From contig NC_011832.1 in NCBI RefSeq assembly GCF_000021965.1, positions 2,858,918 to 2,922,917 of the forward strand: a stretch of 64,000 bases of DNA, given 5' to 3'. This DNA is from Methanosphaerula palustris E1-9c (GTDB lineage: Archaea; Halobacteriota; Methanomicrobia; Methanomicrobiales; Methanospirillaceae). The translations under genes and the position numbers were made by a program. The notes below the pieces were generated by a model. That model ran no database searches, was not told the DNA's origin, and saw only the letters and a program-made list of their open reading frames with translations. Shown here piece after piece: positions 1 through 9,801 of this stretch (position 1 is its first letter; the number at the start of each line of letters is the position of its first letter).

Positions 1-25
1 TCCTAGAAAAGCAGGAATTGAAAAA

Positions 26-1303
26 TCAAGGTTTATAGAAGAGGACGATCCGGTTGGTGTTGGTCCCGCAGGCATTGTTGGCCACACCCCAGATCTGCGA
101 GGTCTTGGTGAACTGCTGGGTGTTGACGACGATCCCCTCACAGGAGAAGCCGGCGGCCCTGCCGAGCGGGACCACGTGCTGGTCGAGAGAGATTGTTCCC
201 CGCCGGACCTCTCCGACCTCGAAGGCCACCCATCCGCCCGACCGGGTGACCCGGTACAGCTCGTCAAAAACCTCACCCATCACCGACGACCACCCCTCCA
301 CCGTCCGTGCCATCGTGATACCCCTGCCGATCGCCTGGGCATCGAGATCATTGAACCAGCAGCGGAGCCAGTTGTCACGGGCGTACTGGACGATGTCCAG
401 AAACGGAGGGGAGGTGACGGTCAGGGCCACCGACCCGGACCGGATCGTCGGGGTCTCCCGTGCGTCCCCAGTCAGAAACGAGGCCCCAGCCCCGACCGAT
501 GCAAGGCCGGCCCGTTCATCTGACGAAACCCCGCTCAGCAACTGCCTGGACTTCCGCTCGATGATCACATGGACGTCTTTATAGGGGGGGACCTGTCCGC
601 GCTTGGTATTGATTCGGCACTGGCTCTCTTGCGAGACCGCCTGGTTAGGCGGGAGCGTGTACACCGAGAAAAAGTTCTTCGAGTGGCCGGTCAACCGGTT
701 GGTCGCGACCATCCGGATCCACCGGTCGACCTGATCCTCATCACCTGACTGGTACCGGTCGATCAGGTACCGCCGGAGGGCGACAAGCGTAGCCTCGGTC
801 TCTGGATGGTAGAACATCGAGAGGTCCAGGTCCGCACCCACCTTCCCTTCAGGAACCTGATCCAGCCGCTCTGCCACCTCTCCCTCTTGAGGAAGGGTGA
901 ACCGGGGGGCGGTCAGGATCGCCGAGAGCGGGTTGATATCGTTCGCGATCACCTGCCTCCCCAGGAGACCGGCTTCGATCGCCGTGGTACCCCGGCCGCT
1001 GAACGGGTCATAGACCGTCTCTCCCTCGCGGGTCAGCAGCCTGATAAAGAAGCCCGGGAGCTGCGGTTTGAAGCAGGCCCGGTACGAGAGTTCATGGAGG
1101 GTGGAGGCCTGTCGCTGACGGGAGGTCCAGAACTCATTGATATAGTGAGGGACAGACTCCCCGTCGACGCTGATCATCTCGCACCGGGTTATCGGAGAAA
1201 GCGCACCGGCAGTGCTCTCATCGGCCAGCGCGAAGAGTCCGAGAAACGCCCTGACCATATCAGGAGACGCAGTCCTCTCAGTCAATGCCGGGCCTTCCAT
1301 CAT
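26..1303 (-). CDS. DNA methylase, N4/N6 amino-methyltransferase type
   Basis: This 425-residue protein looks like an S-adenosylmethionine-dependent DNA amino-methyltransferase. The SAM-binding motif DPFSGRGTTAIEA lies near residue 98, followed by a second acidic motif (ANDINPLSA). The catalytic motif TSPPF is near residue 302, in the TSPPY style of N4-cytosine enzymes, so motif I precedes motif IV. No restriction endonuclease gene is adjacent in the window, so it may be an orphan methylase; the neighbour beyond base 1 is unseen. Target sequence and exact base specificity cannot be read from the sequence. Confidence 0.8.
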   Translation of the reverse strand: MMEGPALTERTASPDMVRAFLGLFALADESTAGALSPITRCEMISVDGESVPHYINEFWTSRQRQASTLHELSYRACFKPQLPGFFIRLLTREGETVYDPFSGRGTTAIEAGLLGRQVIANDINPLSAILTAPRFTLPQEGEVAERLDQVPEGKVGADLDLSMFYHPETEATLVALRRYLIDRYQSGDEDQVDRWIRMVATNRLTGHSKNFFSVYTLPPNQAVSQESQCRINTKRGQVPPYKDVHVIIERKSRQLLSGVSSDERAGLASVGAGASFLTGDARETPTIRSGSVALTVTSPPFLDIVQYARDNWLRCWFNDLDAQAIGRGITMARTVEGWSSVMGEVFDELYRVTRSGGWVAFEVGEVRRGTISLDQHVVPLGRAAGFSCEGIVVNTQQFTKTSQIWGVANNACGTNTNRIVLFYKP

Positions 1304-1368
1304 CAGGTATTGGGGCCGGAGAGTTATAATCCAGCATCAAAGCAGCATGGCCAGAGGCGTGCACCAGA

Positions 1369-4300
1369 TCACTCCTCTTCCTGGATCTCCGGAACCGGTT
1401 CCTCAAGTTCAAGTTGCTCTGGTTGCTCAGACTGTTCGGTCGCGCTCTCCTCCCGAAGGAGCAGCCCTGCCCGCTTTCGAACCAGGTACGATGAGTCGGC
1501 AGCGGCATGTTCGAGGAGAACCGCAGCAGAAGGCCCACCGATCTTGGCAAGAGCACTGACCACCCCGAGCCGGATCTCAGGATCTGGATCGTTGATAAAC
1601 TGGGCGAGAGGAGGGAGGGCATCCTCACCAAAACGGCCGATTTCAGACCACCGCTCCTCTGCGATCAGGTATCCTACCTCCTGGACGGTATCTGTAGGTG
1701 TCCAACCGGCAGCCGCGAGGCTCTCTGCAGAGCCGGCGCGGATCTCCTTCTCCGGATCGTTGAGGGCTTCCACCAGCGCCTCGGTGGCCCCTGAACCGAG
1801 TGCTGTCAGAGCCTCCCCAGCGACCTGTCTGACCCCATAGTCGTCGGCATCCAGCAACTGGATCAATGGTGCAGCAGCAGCAGGGTCCTGAATTTCACCG
1901 AGCGACCGGGCTGCCCGCATGACGACCTCGTCGCTCTGATCCTCGAGTGCAGTGATCAGGTCCGGCACCGCAGCCTGGTCTCCGAGCAACCCGAGTGACG
2001 CGGATGCAGATGCCCGAACGTCCTCATCCTCATCAGTCAGCAGCGTTCTGAGCAGGTCCCCAGCCCGAGGGTCATGGCTCTTGGCAAGGGCATGAGCGAC
2101 CTTCTTCCGAACCCGGGCCTCTTCATGCACAGAGGCCTCGATCAGTAGAACAAAATCAGGATCCTCGGAAGGAACTGTACCGGATTCCAGCCCTCCAGAC
2201 TCGTCGATAGGTTCAGGGAGCGGTGGAACTGACCGAGGGGTTGGGTTCAATTGGGTGACCTCAATCGGGGGAGGGCCTTCCTGAGGAATCGTGATCTCAT
2301 GAATAGGAGAGACCTCCCCTGACAGCACGGCATGAAACTGCCTGGGAGGGAGAGGGGAGAGGGTTGTTTCTTCTTCATGAAGGCGGGCCAGCAACATCTT
2401 AGCATCCTTTTGTCGTCTCTCATCTGCAGTGTCTGAGGCCTGCATGGCAAGATCCTGATCAGCCCCGAGCGTCCTCAGGGCCCAGATCACATCCTCTGCC
2501 GTAGCACGATCACCGGACTCGAAGAGGGCCACGAGGGGGCCGATCCCCTGCCGATTTCCAATCATGCCCAAGGCCCTGGCCGCGGCCCCTCTGACCACCG
2601 GGTACTGATCATGCAATGCCCGGACCAGAACCTCGGTTGTAGCAGGGTTCCGGAGCTCTCCAAGGGCATGAGCCGCCTGACTCCTGACCTCCTCATCCTC
2701 GTCCTCGATCAGCAGGTTGACCAGCGGAGAGAGAGCTCGCTGATCCCGGATCTGACCGAGAGCGTCGGCAGCTGTGACCCTGACCTGGTAGTATGGATCC
2801 TGAAGCGCCTTGAGCAGCAGAGGCACCGATTCGATCCCGATCTGTCCGAGCACCTCAGCAGCCACCATCCTGACCGCATCGTCCTCTGCGGAGAGGCCTG
2901 GACCGACGGCGCTGACAATCACCGAGGGCTGGTCACTGGAGAGAACTCCATGTTGATCGGCAAGGTACGAGGAGATCAGCTGGGATCGTTCTTCATCATC
3001 AGGAGAATTCCGCTGGAGTGTCTCCATCAGGGAGAGGAAGGCCGACTCCTGGACCGGAGCCCAGCCGGACGCTTCATTATCCATGGAGCCGGCAGTCTCC
3101 AATCCTGGACCACCCACAACTGGAAGGACCGAAGAGGGGGTGATGGAAGGTGTCCCGTCATCCATCTGTGGGATGATCAGGTCATCTGAATCCAGCCAGG
3201 AAGAGAGAGGTTCTGGGGTCGCCAGATCATCCTCAACTGGGAGATCCCAGAATGGTGGTGCCTCAATAGTCATCGTCGTCGATTGGAGAGAGGAGAGATC
3301 GATCGGGGGCAGAGAATCATCCAGCCCAGCGAGGATCTGGTCCGCATCCTCCAGATCATCTGATAAGGGAAGGGATGGTCCATCCTCAATATCCCGGGTA
3401 AATTCAATGGATCCTCCCACCGCCGGCTCTGCCGTCATCATCTCCTCTGGCGACTGCGTCCCGGTCGGGGAGAGGAGGAGGGCCAGATCGTCCTCGACAG
3501 GATCGGGCTCACAGGGTGTGGGTGTCAACCCGGATGCTGAAATGTCCTCGGTCCATGAGATATCCGGATAGACCTCCCGTCTGATATGCAGTGGGGGAGT
3601 GATGTTGGGCCTGATCTGTTCGATATAGGTCGGTGCAGACTGTTCCCTGGGAAAGGCACCGAGCCGCATCAGCACACCGGTAGATCCGGCCCGAATGGCT
3701 GGGTTCTGGTCGTGGAGGGCCCGGATCAGAGATTTCACGGCAGGATCGCCGATTCTCCAGAGGGCCTCGGCGCTACCGGTCCGGATCCCATAATATTCAT
3801 CGCCGAGGGCCGTGATCAACACCGGAATCGCAGCAGGCCCATGCCTTATCAACTGGGACCATTGCTCTGTAGCCACCAACAGGGTCAACTGCTCCTGTTC
3901 GTCATCAGGAACCCAGTTGATCCTAGCCAGGGCCTGAGCTGCCGCCATTCTGACACTGTGCGCATGGTCATTGATCGCAGCCCGAAGCGCCGGGATCGCC
4001 TGGTCGTCGACGAGGAGACCGAGCGCCTCGGCAGCTCCTGCACGGACCGTCTCCTCGGGATCAGTGATCAGCAGCCGTCGAAGGGGATCGATAGCCCGAA
4101 GATCCCCAATCGAACCGAGGGCCAGAGCGACATCCCGTCTCACCGCATAATGACTGTCTTCCAGAGCGGCCAGCAGCGGGAGGACCACGGCCTTGCGTTT
4201 CTTCACCAGTTCCGACCACTGGCCAGTCGCAAACAGGTACCGAAACTTCTCCCGCTCATCCTGTGGCACCCACCCAGTCCGATCGAGGGCCAGCGCCGCC

Positions 4301-4770
4301 CCGTATCGGATCCGGTACGATGGGTGCATCAGGGCAGCCAGCAACTGCGGCCTGGCCGGTTCACCCATCATCCCGAGCGCAACGATAGCCCCCTTCCGGA
4401 TCTCCTCATACTCACTGTTCAGCGCTCCCATCAGGGGTAGCACTACCTGATCGCCCATCGTTGCGATCAACGTCGCGACGCCGGGAAAGGTATGGCCGGT
4501 GTCATCACCGAGGGCAGTGATCAGGGTCTCCACCGGGAGGTTGGGGATCTCCTTGAGCACCGCAGACACTCGCTGCTGAAGCTCAGCGTTTCCATGCTGG
4601 AGAGTATCGAGCAGCAGTGGAACGCTGATCCTTCCCATCGAACGGAGAATGGTACTGGCCTGCCGCTGTACTATTGGATCCCGATGAGAGAGGGCCGCAA
4701 TCAGCCCGCTGACGTCCTGTCGTTCGGCCAGCTTGCCGAGGTTGGGCCTGAAGAGATCATGCAGCCACAT
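1369..4770 (-). CDS. Long HEAT/PBS-lyase-type repeat protein
   Basis: An 1133-residue protein built from HEAT repeats of the phycobilisome-lyase type (units resembling ALGxIGDxRAxxPLxxLLxDxxxxVR). They fall in three blocks, roughly residues 15-370, 600-790 and 880-1110. The blocks are separated by acidic, proline- and serine-rich linkers (about 375-590 and 790-870). There is no signal peptide, membrane segment or catalytic domain, so it is probably a cytoplasmic protein-interaction scaffold. The C-terminus is Glu/Gln/Pro-rich. Such repeats are common in methanogens, but the partner is unknown and the neighbours give no clear hint. Confidence 0.8.
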   Translation of the reverse strand: MWLHDLFRPNLGKLAERQDVSGLIAALSHRDPIVQRQASTILRSMGRISVPLLLDTLQHGNAELQQRVSAVLKEIPNLPVETLITALGDDTGHTFPGVATLIATMGDQVVLPLMGALNSEYEEIRKGAIVALGMMGEPARPQLLAALMHPSYRIRYGAALALDRTGWVPQDEREKFRYLFATGQWSELVKKRKAVVLPLLAALEDSHYAVRRDVALALGSIGDLRAIDPLRRLLITDPEETVRAGAAEALGLLVDDQAIPALRAAINDHAHSVRMAAAQALARINWVPDDEQEQLTLLVATEQWSQLIRHGPAAIPVLITALGDEYYGIRTGSAEALWRIGDPAVKSLIRALHDQNPAIRAGSTGVLMRLGAFPREQSAPTYIEQIRPNITPPLHIRREVYPDISWTEDISASGLTPTPCEPDPVEDDLALLLSPTGTQSPEEMMTAEPAVGGSIEFTRDIEDGPSLPLSDDLEDADQILAGLDDSLPPIDLSSLQSTTMTIEAPPFWDLPVEDDLATPEPLSSWLDSDDLIIPQMDDGTPSITPSSVLPVVGGPGLETAGSMDNEASGWAPVQESAFLSLMETLQRNSPDDEERSQLISSYLADQHGVLSSDQPSVIVSAVGPGLSAEDDAVRMVAAEVLGQIGIESVPLLLKALQDPYYQVRVTAADALGQIRDQRALSPLVNLLIEDEDEEVRSQAAHALGELRNPATTEVLVRALHDQYPVVRGAAARALGMIGNRQGIGPLVALFESGDRATAEDVIWALRTLGADQDLAMQASDTADERRQKDAKMLLARLHEEETTLSPLPPRQFHAVLSGEVSPIHEITIPQEGPPPIEVTQLNPTPRSVPPLPEPIDESGGLESGTVPSEDPDFVLLIEASVHEEARVRKKVAHALAKSHDPRAGDLLRTLLTDEDEDVRASASASLGLLGDQAAVPDLITALEDQSDEVVMRAARSLGEIQDPAAAAPLIQLLDADDYGVRQVAGEALTALGSGATEALVEALNDPEKEIRAGSAESLAAAGWTPTDTVQEVGYLIAEERWSEIGRFGEDALPPLAQFINDPDPEIRLGVVSALAKIGGPSAAVLLEHAAADSSYLVRKRAGLLLREESATEQSEQPEQLELEEPVPEIQEEE

Positions 4771-4813
4771 CTATCTGTCCACCGGATTCGTGATCAAAAG
4801 AAGGAGGAGAAAG

Positions 4814-4824
4814 TGTTTATAAGT
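4814..4824 (-). promoter_or_regulatory. TATA-like box for the HEAT-repeat gene
   Basis: Read on the minus strand, AACTTATAAAC lies about 45 bases upstream of the ATG at 4770. This suits an archaeal TATA box with a leader of about 20 bases. A purine-rich GGAGGA-like stretch occurs between the two on the opposite strand only, so no strong ribosome binding site is claimed. Confidence 0.45.
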
Positions 4825-4837
4825 TTAGTTAAAGGGC

Positions 4838-5956
4838 TCAGAGAGCTCCGATGAACCGATCCCTGATCGCTTCCGGTGAGAGTGGGATGTTCGGTACCTG
4901 GGTGTTTCCCGGTCTGATCAGCACATGGACGAAGAGAGGGCCATCAACCTGATCGCTGCAGACCGCAGCCAGTTCCTCGGGACCCTGGACCTTGACAGTC
5001 GAAATGATACCTGCAGCCCTGGCCATCAGTTCGATGTCCACCCCGGTCGCCGCATAGGTCGGCTGGTTACCGGTCGAGCCAAACGCCCCGTTGTCCAGGC
5101 AGAAAATCCGGAGGTTTGGAGGATGGGCTGCCCCGACGGCCGGGAGGATCCCTGTCCCGAGCATACTTCCATCCCCATCGATCACCCAGACATCCCGATC
5201 GGTGACCGAGGCCAGACCGAATCCGACCGGGGTGGCCTGAGTGTAACTGCCGAGCATGTAGAAATTTTGCGGACGGTCATGGTGCACATAGAGTTCCTTG
5301 CTCGGCATCCCGATGTTGGCCACGACCGCCTGGTCGGTCAGCGCCCCGCTGATCACCCCGATCGCATCCGACCGGGTCATCACCGGCTCTCGGATCTTGC
5401 GCTGGTAGCAGATCGCTGAGGTTCGTCCCCGTGACGGAAAGGGTCCAGAGGTCGCACATTCGCCACCCCCCTCCCAGACCTTCGGGGAGATCAGGGCGAC
5501 CGAAGGAGTATGATCTTCAAACGCCTCCTGGATCACCTGGTTGACCAGGCCAAGTTCGCCGGCCTCCCTGATGATCTGGTACGGGATCCCAAGCGCATCC
5601 AGCACCGCCGGAAGCGGCCGATTGAATGGGACCTGCGCCGGAATCGCCTCGTGATAAAACCCGCGCCAGCTGGCGATGATCGGGAGCGGGAGGCGGTAGG
5701 TCATCGTCAGTGACATCAGGGCATTGAGCGAGTTACCGAGGCCAGAACTCTGGATCACCAGTGCCGGCCGGGAACCCCCAAGGGCAGCACCGGCGCAGAC
5801 ACCGACCCCGTCCTCCTCCCGGTTCACCGGGATCTCAGGGATATGAGCGGTGAGCAGTGAGCAGAGATCCTTTGTCCGGTCGCAGGGGAGGGTCGCAGCA
5901 AGGTCGATCTTCTGTTCAGAGAGGATGGAGATCAGGTCCGTTTCATGCATGGTCAT
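4838..5956 (-). CDS. comDE: Sulfopyruvate decarboxylase, fused alpha and beta subunits
   Basis: Thiamine-diphosphate enzyme converting sulfopyruvate to sulfoacetaldehyde in coenzyme M synthesis. Residues 1-165 match the ComD half (VNREEDGVGVCAGAALGG, with the conserved glutamate). Residues 190-372 match the ComE half, with the thiamine-binding GDGSMLGTG followed by CLDNGAFGSTG. In some methanogens these are two genes; here they are one 372-residue chain. The start overlaps the end of the cysteate synthase gene by 14 bases, making it the last gene of the operon. The assignment is strong because the upstream enzyme makes the precursor of its substrate. Confidence 0.9.
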   Translation of the reverse strand: MTMHETDLISILSEQKIDLAATLPCDRTKDLCSLLTAHIPEIPVNREEDGVGVCAGAALGGSRPALVIQSSGLGNSLNALMSLTMTYRLPLPIIASWRGFYHEAIPAQVPFNRPLPAVLDALGIPYQIIREAGELGLVNQVIQEAFEDHTPSVALISPKVWEGGGECATSGPFPSRGRTSAICYQRKIREPVMTRSDAIGVISGALTDQAVVANIGMPSKELYVHHDRPQNFYMLGSYTQATPVGFGLASVTDRDVWVIDGDGSMLGTGILPAVGAAHPPNLRIFCLDNGAFGSTGNQPTYAATGVDIELMARAAGIISTVKVQGPEELAAVCSDQVDGPLFVHVLIRPGNTQVPNIPLSPEAIRDRFIGAL

Positions 5957-7220
5957 TCACCCAGGTGATTACATCTCTTCTGATTTCATCGTCAGGGTTG
6001 CCGGCAGGGACCCGGTATCCGGCCGGAGTCGGAACCAGAGTATGATCCTCAACGACACGGTCGTACCCGCCACCGGTGATGTTCAGCAGCACCCTTGATC
6101 CGGGTTCTATGGTTCCCATCTCGATCGCCTGGATCAGCGAGGCTGTTGCGACCGCTGCGGCCGGATCGAGGTCTATTCCCTCGCAGTCGGTGAAGAGTGT
6201 GCCGGCAGCCCTGGCCAGACCGTTGCTGATCGCATACATCTCCCCGCCGGTGGCCTCAAGGGCATCATAGGTCCCGCCAGGGACCCCGTACGGTGGCGTC
6301 CGGTTGGTCAGCACCGGGGCAGAGACCCATTGTTCTGCCTCCTCGGTGTATGGTGTCCCCGGGCCGACCTGAAGATCGCGGGTATGTTCCTCCCAGGCCG
6401 CCACCATCGGAACGAATGGCAGGTTCTGAGCGAGGTGAAGGATCGGGAGCCGTCCACCGAACCGCCCGTCCCGGATCAGCCGGGAGGCTGCCTCGTACGC
6501 GGCGACACCCCCGGTCCCGGATCCGACTGCCTGGACATAATGGTCGGGGATACGTCCGATCGTCACCGCCCCATCGAGCATCACCGTCCCCATCCCATCC
6601 CGGCGAGCCACGTTCCGGGCGCCTCCCTCAACGATCAGCCGGGGGTCGACGGCTGCCAGCGCCGTGCTGTACGCGATCGCATCGGCATAGTCGCCATCGA
6701 CCCCGATCACCAGCGCCGCTGGAGCAGGCTCGGTGGTCCAGAGCCGAGGAAGGGCTGATTGCGGGACCACGATCACGACCGGGATACCGGTCAGGGCCGA
6801 GACCTGACAGAACGCCCGGGCCGTGTTCCCTGCTGAGGCGACGACCAGGATCCCCGCTGTTCGTTCGGTCGCACGCAGCATCGACGGGACCGCTTCGAGC
6901 TCCTTGAACGAGCAGGTGACGAGATCGGCCCCCCGTTCAGGCCAATAGCCGTTGAACCCGATGAAGAGGTGCGCAAGCCCGAGTTCCTCTGCCAGGCCGT
7001 CGCTCTGGTAGGTAACGGTCCCCCCGGTGAACGGAAGCCGGCCCCTGACCGGCAACCATGACTCATACCGGAAGATCCCGGGCTGGCCACTGAGGGAGAG
7101 AGTTCTCTCCGGGTAATCCGTCACCAGGAGCCCGGGGTGGCCGGCCGGACAGAACGAGGAGTAGCGATCCGTGATCCTCAGTCCACAGGTCGGGCACCTG
7201 AGCTGGTAATCTCCACTCAT
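5943..7220 (-). CDS. Cysteate synthase
   Basis: A PLP-dependent fold-type II enzyme of the threonine-synthase family, 425 residues. The N-terminus has a small cysteine motif (CPTCGLRI, then CPAGHPG). A PLP-lysine-like region falls near residues 85-95, and TGGGYDRV near residue 387 would bind phosphate. Known chemistry of the methanogen branch is O-phosphoserine plus sulfite to L-cysteate, which after transamination gives sulfopyruvate. Its position directly before comDE, overlapping by 14 bases, favours cysteate synthase over true threonine synthase. It overlaps the preceding gene by 4 bases. Confidence 0.85.
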   Translation of the reverse strand: MSGDYQLRCPTCGLRITDRYSSFCPAGHPGLLVTDYPERTLSLSGQPGIFRYESWLPVRGRLPFTGGTVTYQSDGLAEELGLAHLFIGFNGYWPERGADLVTCSFKELEAVPSMLRATERTAGILVVASAGNTARAFCQVSALTGIPVVIVVPQSALPRLWTTEPAPAALVIGVDGDYADAIAYSTALAAVDPRLIVEGGARNVARRDGMGTVMLDGAVTIGRIPDHYVQAVGSGTGGVAAYEAASRLIRDGRFGGRLPILHLAQNLPFVPMVAAWEEHTRDLQVGPGTPYTEEAEQWVSAPVLTNRTPPYGVPGGTYDALEATGGEMYAISNGLARAAGTLFTDCEGIDLDPAAAVATASLIQAIEMGTIEPGSRVLLNITGGGYDRVVEDHTLVPTPAGYRVPAGNPDDEIRRDVITWVNDHA

Positions 7221-8461
7221 AGTGAATCGACCTTCCTGGTGAGACTGAAGGTGCCGACCCGGATCCGCTCCTTGAGCTCGGCACAGAGACGTGTGCCGCG
7301 GATCCGATCCGACTGGCGGAGGGTGATCGGCACCTGCCTTCCCTCATAAGTGATTGCACCGAGGATCCCGGAGAAGGCTGGTCCAGGGCAGACCTGCACG
7401 CAGGTTCCGCAGTTCACACACCGGTCCCGATCGATCACCGCGCCCGGACTGATCGCCCCGGTCGGGCAGAGAGTAGCCGCCCGGCAGGTCTCGCAGTGAA
7501 CACAGCCGGACGGATCGTTCTGGATCCGATGATCGGTTCCCTGCCAGACCTCGCTGTACTTCGAGGCTGCGCATCCTGTCCGATCGTTGATCCCTGCGAT
7601 CGGCAGATTGACTTCTGCATCGAGGACCAGCAACGGGTCGAGCGCCGCCTGGTCGAGCACCGGGATCGGAGCTGCGAGAGAGGTCAGGCACTCGGGTCCG
7701 ACTGAGGTGATGAAACCCCCCATCATCTGGGGGTTCATCCCCTTCATGTCTCCATAGACCGAGAGGTTCGGTTTCTCCTGGCTGGAGCGGGTTCCCTCGC
7801 CGATCACGTACCCGGTTCCGCCGTTCAGCAACACCCTGGTCCCGGTGCCGATGAACCGTCGCTCGGGATCGTTCTCGAGCGGGTTGATCTCTCCGCAACC
7901 ACTGACCGAGACCTCGGTGCACGGGCCAGCGAGACCAGTCACTGAGAAGATCGTCTGGATCGGGTCGACCGACCGGTTGATCATCGCATGGTAGTTCCGA
8001 AACGCCATCCGTGTTGCAATGATCCGGGCCAATCCCATCTGGTTCAGGGTGATCATCGTCTCCAGAGTCTGCTCTCCTGCAACAACCTCGACCGCGATCA
8101 CATGGCCTGCGACGATATCCCGGAAGAGGTGGCCGCCGCCGTACCGGTGGTCGCGGTGGGCGGTCCCATAGACCACCAGATCCAGGATCCCGTTCCGCTC
8201 GTTCGGACAGGGGCCGGGGTAGGCTGGCACCCCGTTCAACAGCACCTGCTCGGCCTTCTGGAATGTTCCCGGCTTCGCCACCGAAAACGAGAGGACCGCC
8301 ATCGTCCCTGACATCACCCCGAAGGTCCCGGTGGTGACGACATCCACCTTCTCGGGGGTGACCGTCTCCCCCTCTCTGATCCGGGCCTTCAGCTCGTCTG
8401 CTGTCAGCACAACCGCCGTCCCCTCCCGGATCTTTTGATTGATCTCATCGATCGTCTTCAT
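7217..8461 (-). CDS. Methanogenesis marker 16-like metalloprotein (HcyBio/DUF39 family with two 4Fe-4S clusters)
   Basis: 414 residues. About 1-310 belong to the HcyBio (DUF39, COG1900) family, whose studied members convert aspartate semialdehyde to homocysteine, i.e. an aldehyde to a thiol. The C-terminal part carries two 4Fe-4S motifs, CVHCETCRAATLCP and CVNCGTCVQVCP, near residues 316-355. It matches what I recall as methanogenesis marker 16. Sitting between an Fe-S protein and the cysteate synthase/ComDE pair, it is a plausible candidate for the last step, sulfoacetaldehyde to coenzyme M. That role is inference from family chemistry and operon position. Confidence 0.8.
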   Translation of the reverse strand: MKTIDEINQKIREGTAVVLTADELKARIREGETVTPEKVDVVTTGTFGVMSGTMAVLSFSVAKPGTFQKAEQVLLNGVPAYPGPCPNERNGILDLVVYGTAHRDHRYGGGHLFRDIVAGHVIAVEVVAGEQTLETMITLNQMGLARIIATRMAFRNYHAMINRSVDPIQTIFSVTGLAGPCTEVSVSGCGEINPLENDPERRFIGTGTRVLLNGGTGYVIGEGTRSSQEKPNLSVYGDMKGMNPQMMGGFITSVGPECLTSLAAPIPVLDQAALDPLLVLDAEVNLPIAGINDRTGCAASKYSEVWQGTDHRIQNDPSGCVHCETCRAATLCPTGAISPGAVIDRDRCVNCGTCVQVCPGPAFSGILGAITYEGRQVPITLRQSDRIRGTRLCAELKERIRVGTFSLTRKVDSL

Positions 8462-9093
8462 AATATCCTGATATCCTCAAGCCGGATATGGAGTCCGAAT
8501 GACTTCTGCATCACCATGTTCACCACGGCAGTATGCGAGAGGTTGATCATGCACGAGCCGGGCAGAAACCGCTGCCTCCGTCCCAGCACCGGCGGAGCCG
8601 CGAAGATCTCGGCAACCCCTTCAAAGGAGGCCACATGATAGGCCTGCACATCGTGCACATTCAGACCGGCCTCCCGTGCCACCATCGGCCCGACGGTGTG
8701 GCAGACCAGCAGGCCGGTCACGGGGTTGGCCGAGATGACCCGCAGGCCATGATATACCGGACAGCCCGGACCGGCAGGTCGGCCGGTCACGATATCCCCC
8801 TCTTGGATCCCCCATCGTTCGACCAGGTCAGCTCGGAACGGAACGATCCCCTTTCGTGCCGAGATCTCCCCGGGCAGAGGGGCCAGCACAAAGTCGTACA
8901 CGGCCCCATGGACATCCTTGCCCGTATACGGCGAGGCGACCCCCCTGATCTGCGGGTCCACCGTCCCCTCCTCCCGGTAGAACGGGCAGTTCTGCATCTC
9001 CTTGCTTCCCTCTTCAACCAGAGCGACAAAACTATCGCAGCCCGCCGCACCGCAGGCCCCGCAGTCCCTCCCTGGGGGAACCCAGCCGACCAT
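8458..9093 (-). CDS. 4Fe-4S cluster protein of unknown function in the CoM operon
   Basis: 211 residues. An N-terminal cluster motif, Cys11-x2-Cys14-x4-Cys19-x16-Cys36, matches the small Fe-S domain (PF04060 type) of RnfB-like and acetyl-CoA synthase proteins. The remainder, conserved-looking and rich in glycine and proline, has no family I can name with confidence. No membrane segments. It overlaps the marker-16 gene by 4 bases and abuts the GTPase gene, so the three are probably co-translated. A role in electron delivery or sulfur handling for the neighbouring metalloprotein is inferred only. Confidence 0.75.
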   Translation of the reverse strand: MVGWVPPGRDCGACGAAGCDSFVALVEEGSKEMQNCPFYREEGTVDPQIRGVASPYTGKDVHGAVYDFVLAPLPGEISARKGIVPFRADLVERWGIQEGDIVTGRPAGPGCPVYHGLRVISANPVTGLLVCHTVGPMVAREAGLNVHDVQAYHVASFEGVAEIFAAPPVLGRRQRFLPGSCMINLSHTAVVNMVMQKSFGLHIRLEDIRIL

Positions 9094-9801
9094 TCAGTCA
9101 CCCCGGAAGAGGTGGTCGGCGTTATCGAGCTGTCTGAGCACCCCAAAGTGGTGCTGCCAGCCGATCTCCTTCTTGCCGACACAGATGGTGCAGACCCCAA
9201 GCGGGGGACTGCCACGGAGTACGATCGTCGCGGGATCGGTAACCTCTTCTGCCTGTGCGACCCGCTCGATCAGGTACCGGAGACCGGTCCCCTGCACAGC
9301 ATTGGTCTCGATGATATCAACACCCGGGCTCACCTCCAGGATACACTCCCGAAAGACCTCCTTCTCTGCCTGCGAGACCAGGTCTACCCTGGTCACCACC
9401 GCGATATCGGCGAGGGCGATCATCGGCGCCATCTTCAGCGGAGTGTTGGAGCCGCTGACGGCGCTGACCACCACGACCCCGAGGGCCTGTGTCGTGAAGG
9501 GAGTACACCGGAGGCAGAGGCCAGCACTCTCATAGATCAACAGATCAGCCCCCTGCTTCTCCGCCCAGGAGAGTCCGTCCATCAGGACCATGATCCCGGT
9601 GTGATCAGGGCAGAGGTCGCCAGAGTAGACGATCCTGGTCGGGATCGAGAACTCCTGCTTCAGTTCCTGATCCTCAAAAGCTCGAACCACGTCGACCTTG
9701 AGATAGGCGATCCGATGCTCTCCCTGCAATTGCCGGATCACCTGCCTGGCCACGGCGGTCTTACCGGCGCTCGGGGGGCCGGCGATCGCGATCAGCTTCA
9801 T
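9094..9801 (-). CDS. P-loop GTPase/ATPase related to HypB/CooC metal-cofactor proteins
   Basis: 235 residues with a Walker A loop GPPSAGKT at residues 8-15, a DVVRAF segment suggestive of a switch region, and VTRVDL near residue 155 in the place of the NKxD guanine motif. It has two cysteine pairs, CLRC (about residue 97) and CTIC (about 208), which could hold a metal. This pattern resembles the HypB/CooC class that loads nickel or Fe-S cofactors. Its stop overlaps nothing downstream (it ends at 9094 beside the Fe-S gene), while its start overlaps the ABC ATPase gene by 4 bases. Confidence 0.75.
   Translation of the reverse strand: MKLIAIAGPPSAGKTAVARQVIRQLQGEHRIAYLKVDVVRAFEDQELKQEFSIPTRIVYSGDLCPDHTGIMVLMDGLSWAEKQGADLLIYESAGLCLRCTPFTTQALGVVVVSAVSGSNTPLKMAPMIALADIAVVTRVDLVSQAEKEVFRECILEVSPGVDIIETNAVQGTGLRYLIERVAQAEEVTDPATIVLRGSPPLGVCTICVGKKEIGWQHHFGVLRQLDNADHLFRGD

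Noticed and set aside
806..1840. Long plus-strand open frame (344 codons)
   Set aside because: It spans the methylase/HEAT gene junction antisense, has low-complexity Arg/Ser/Pro composition and no ribosome binding site. It is a shadow of GC-rich coding sequence.
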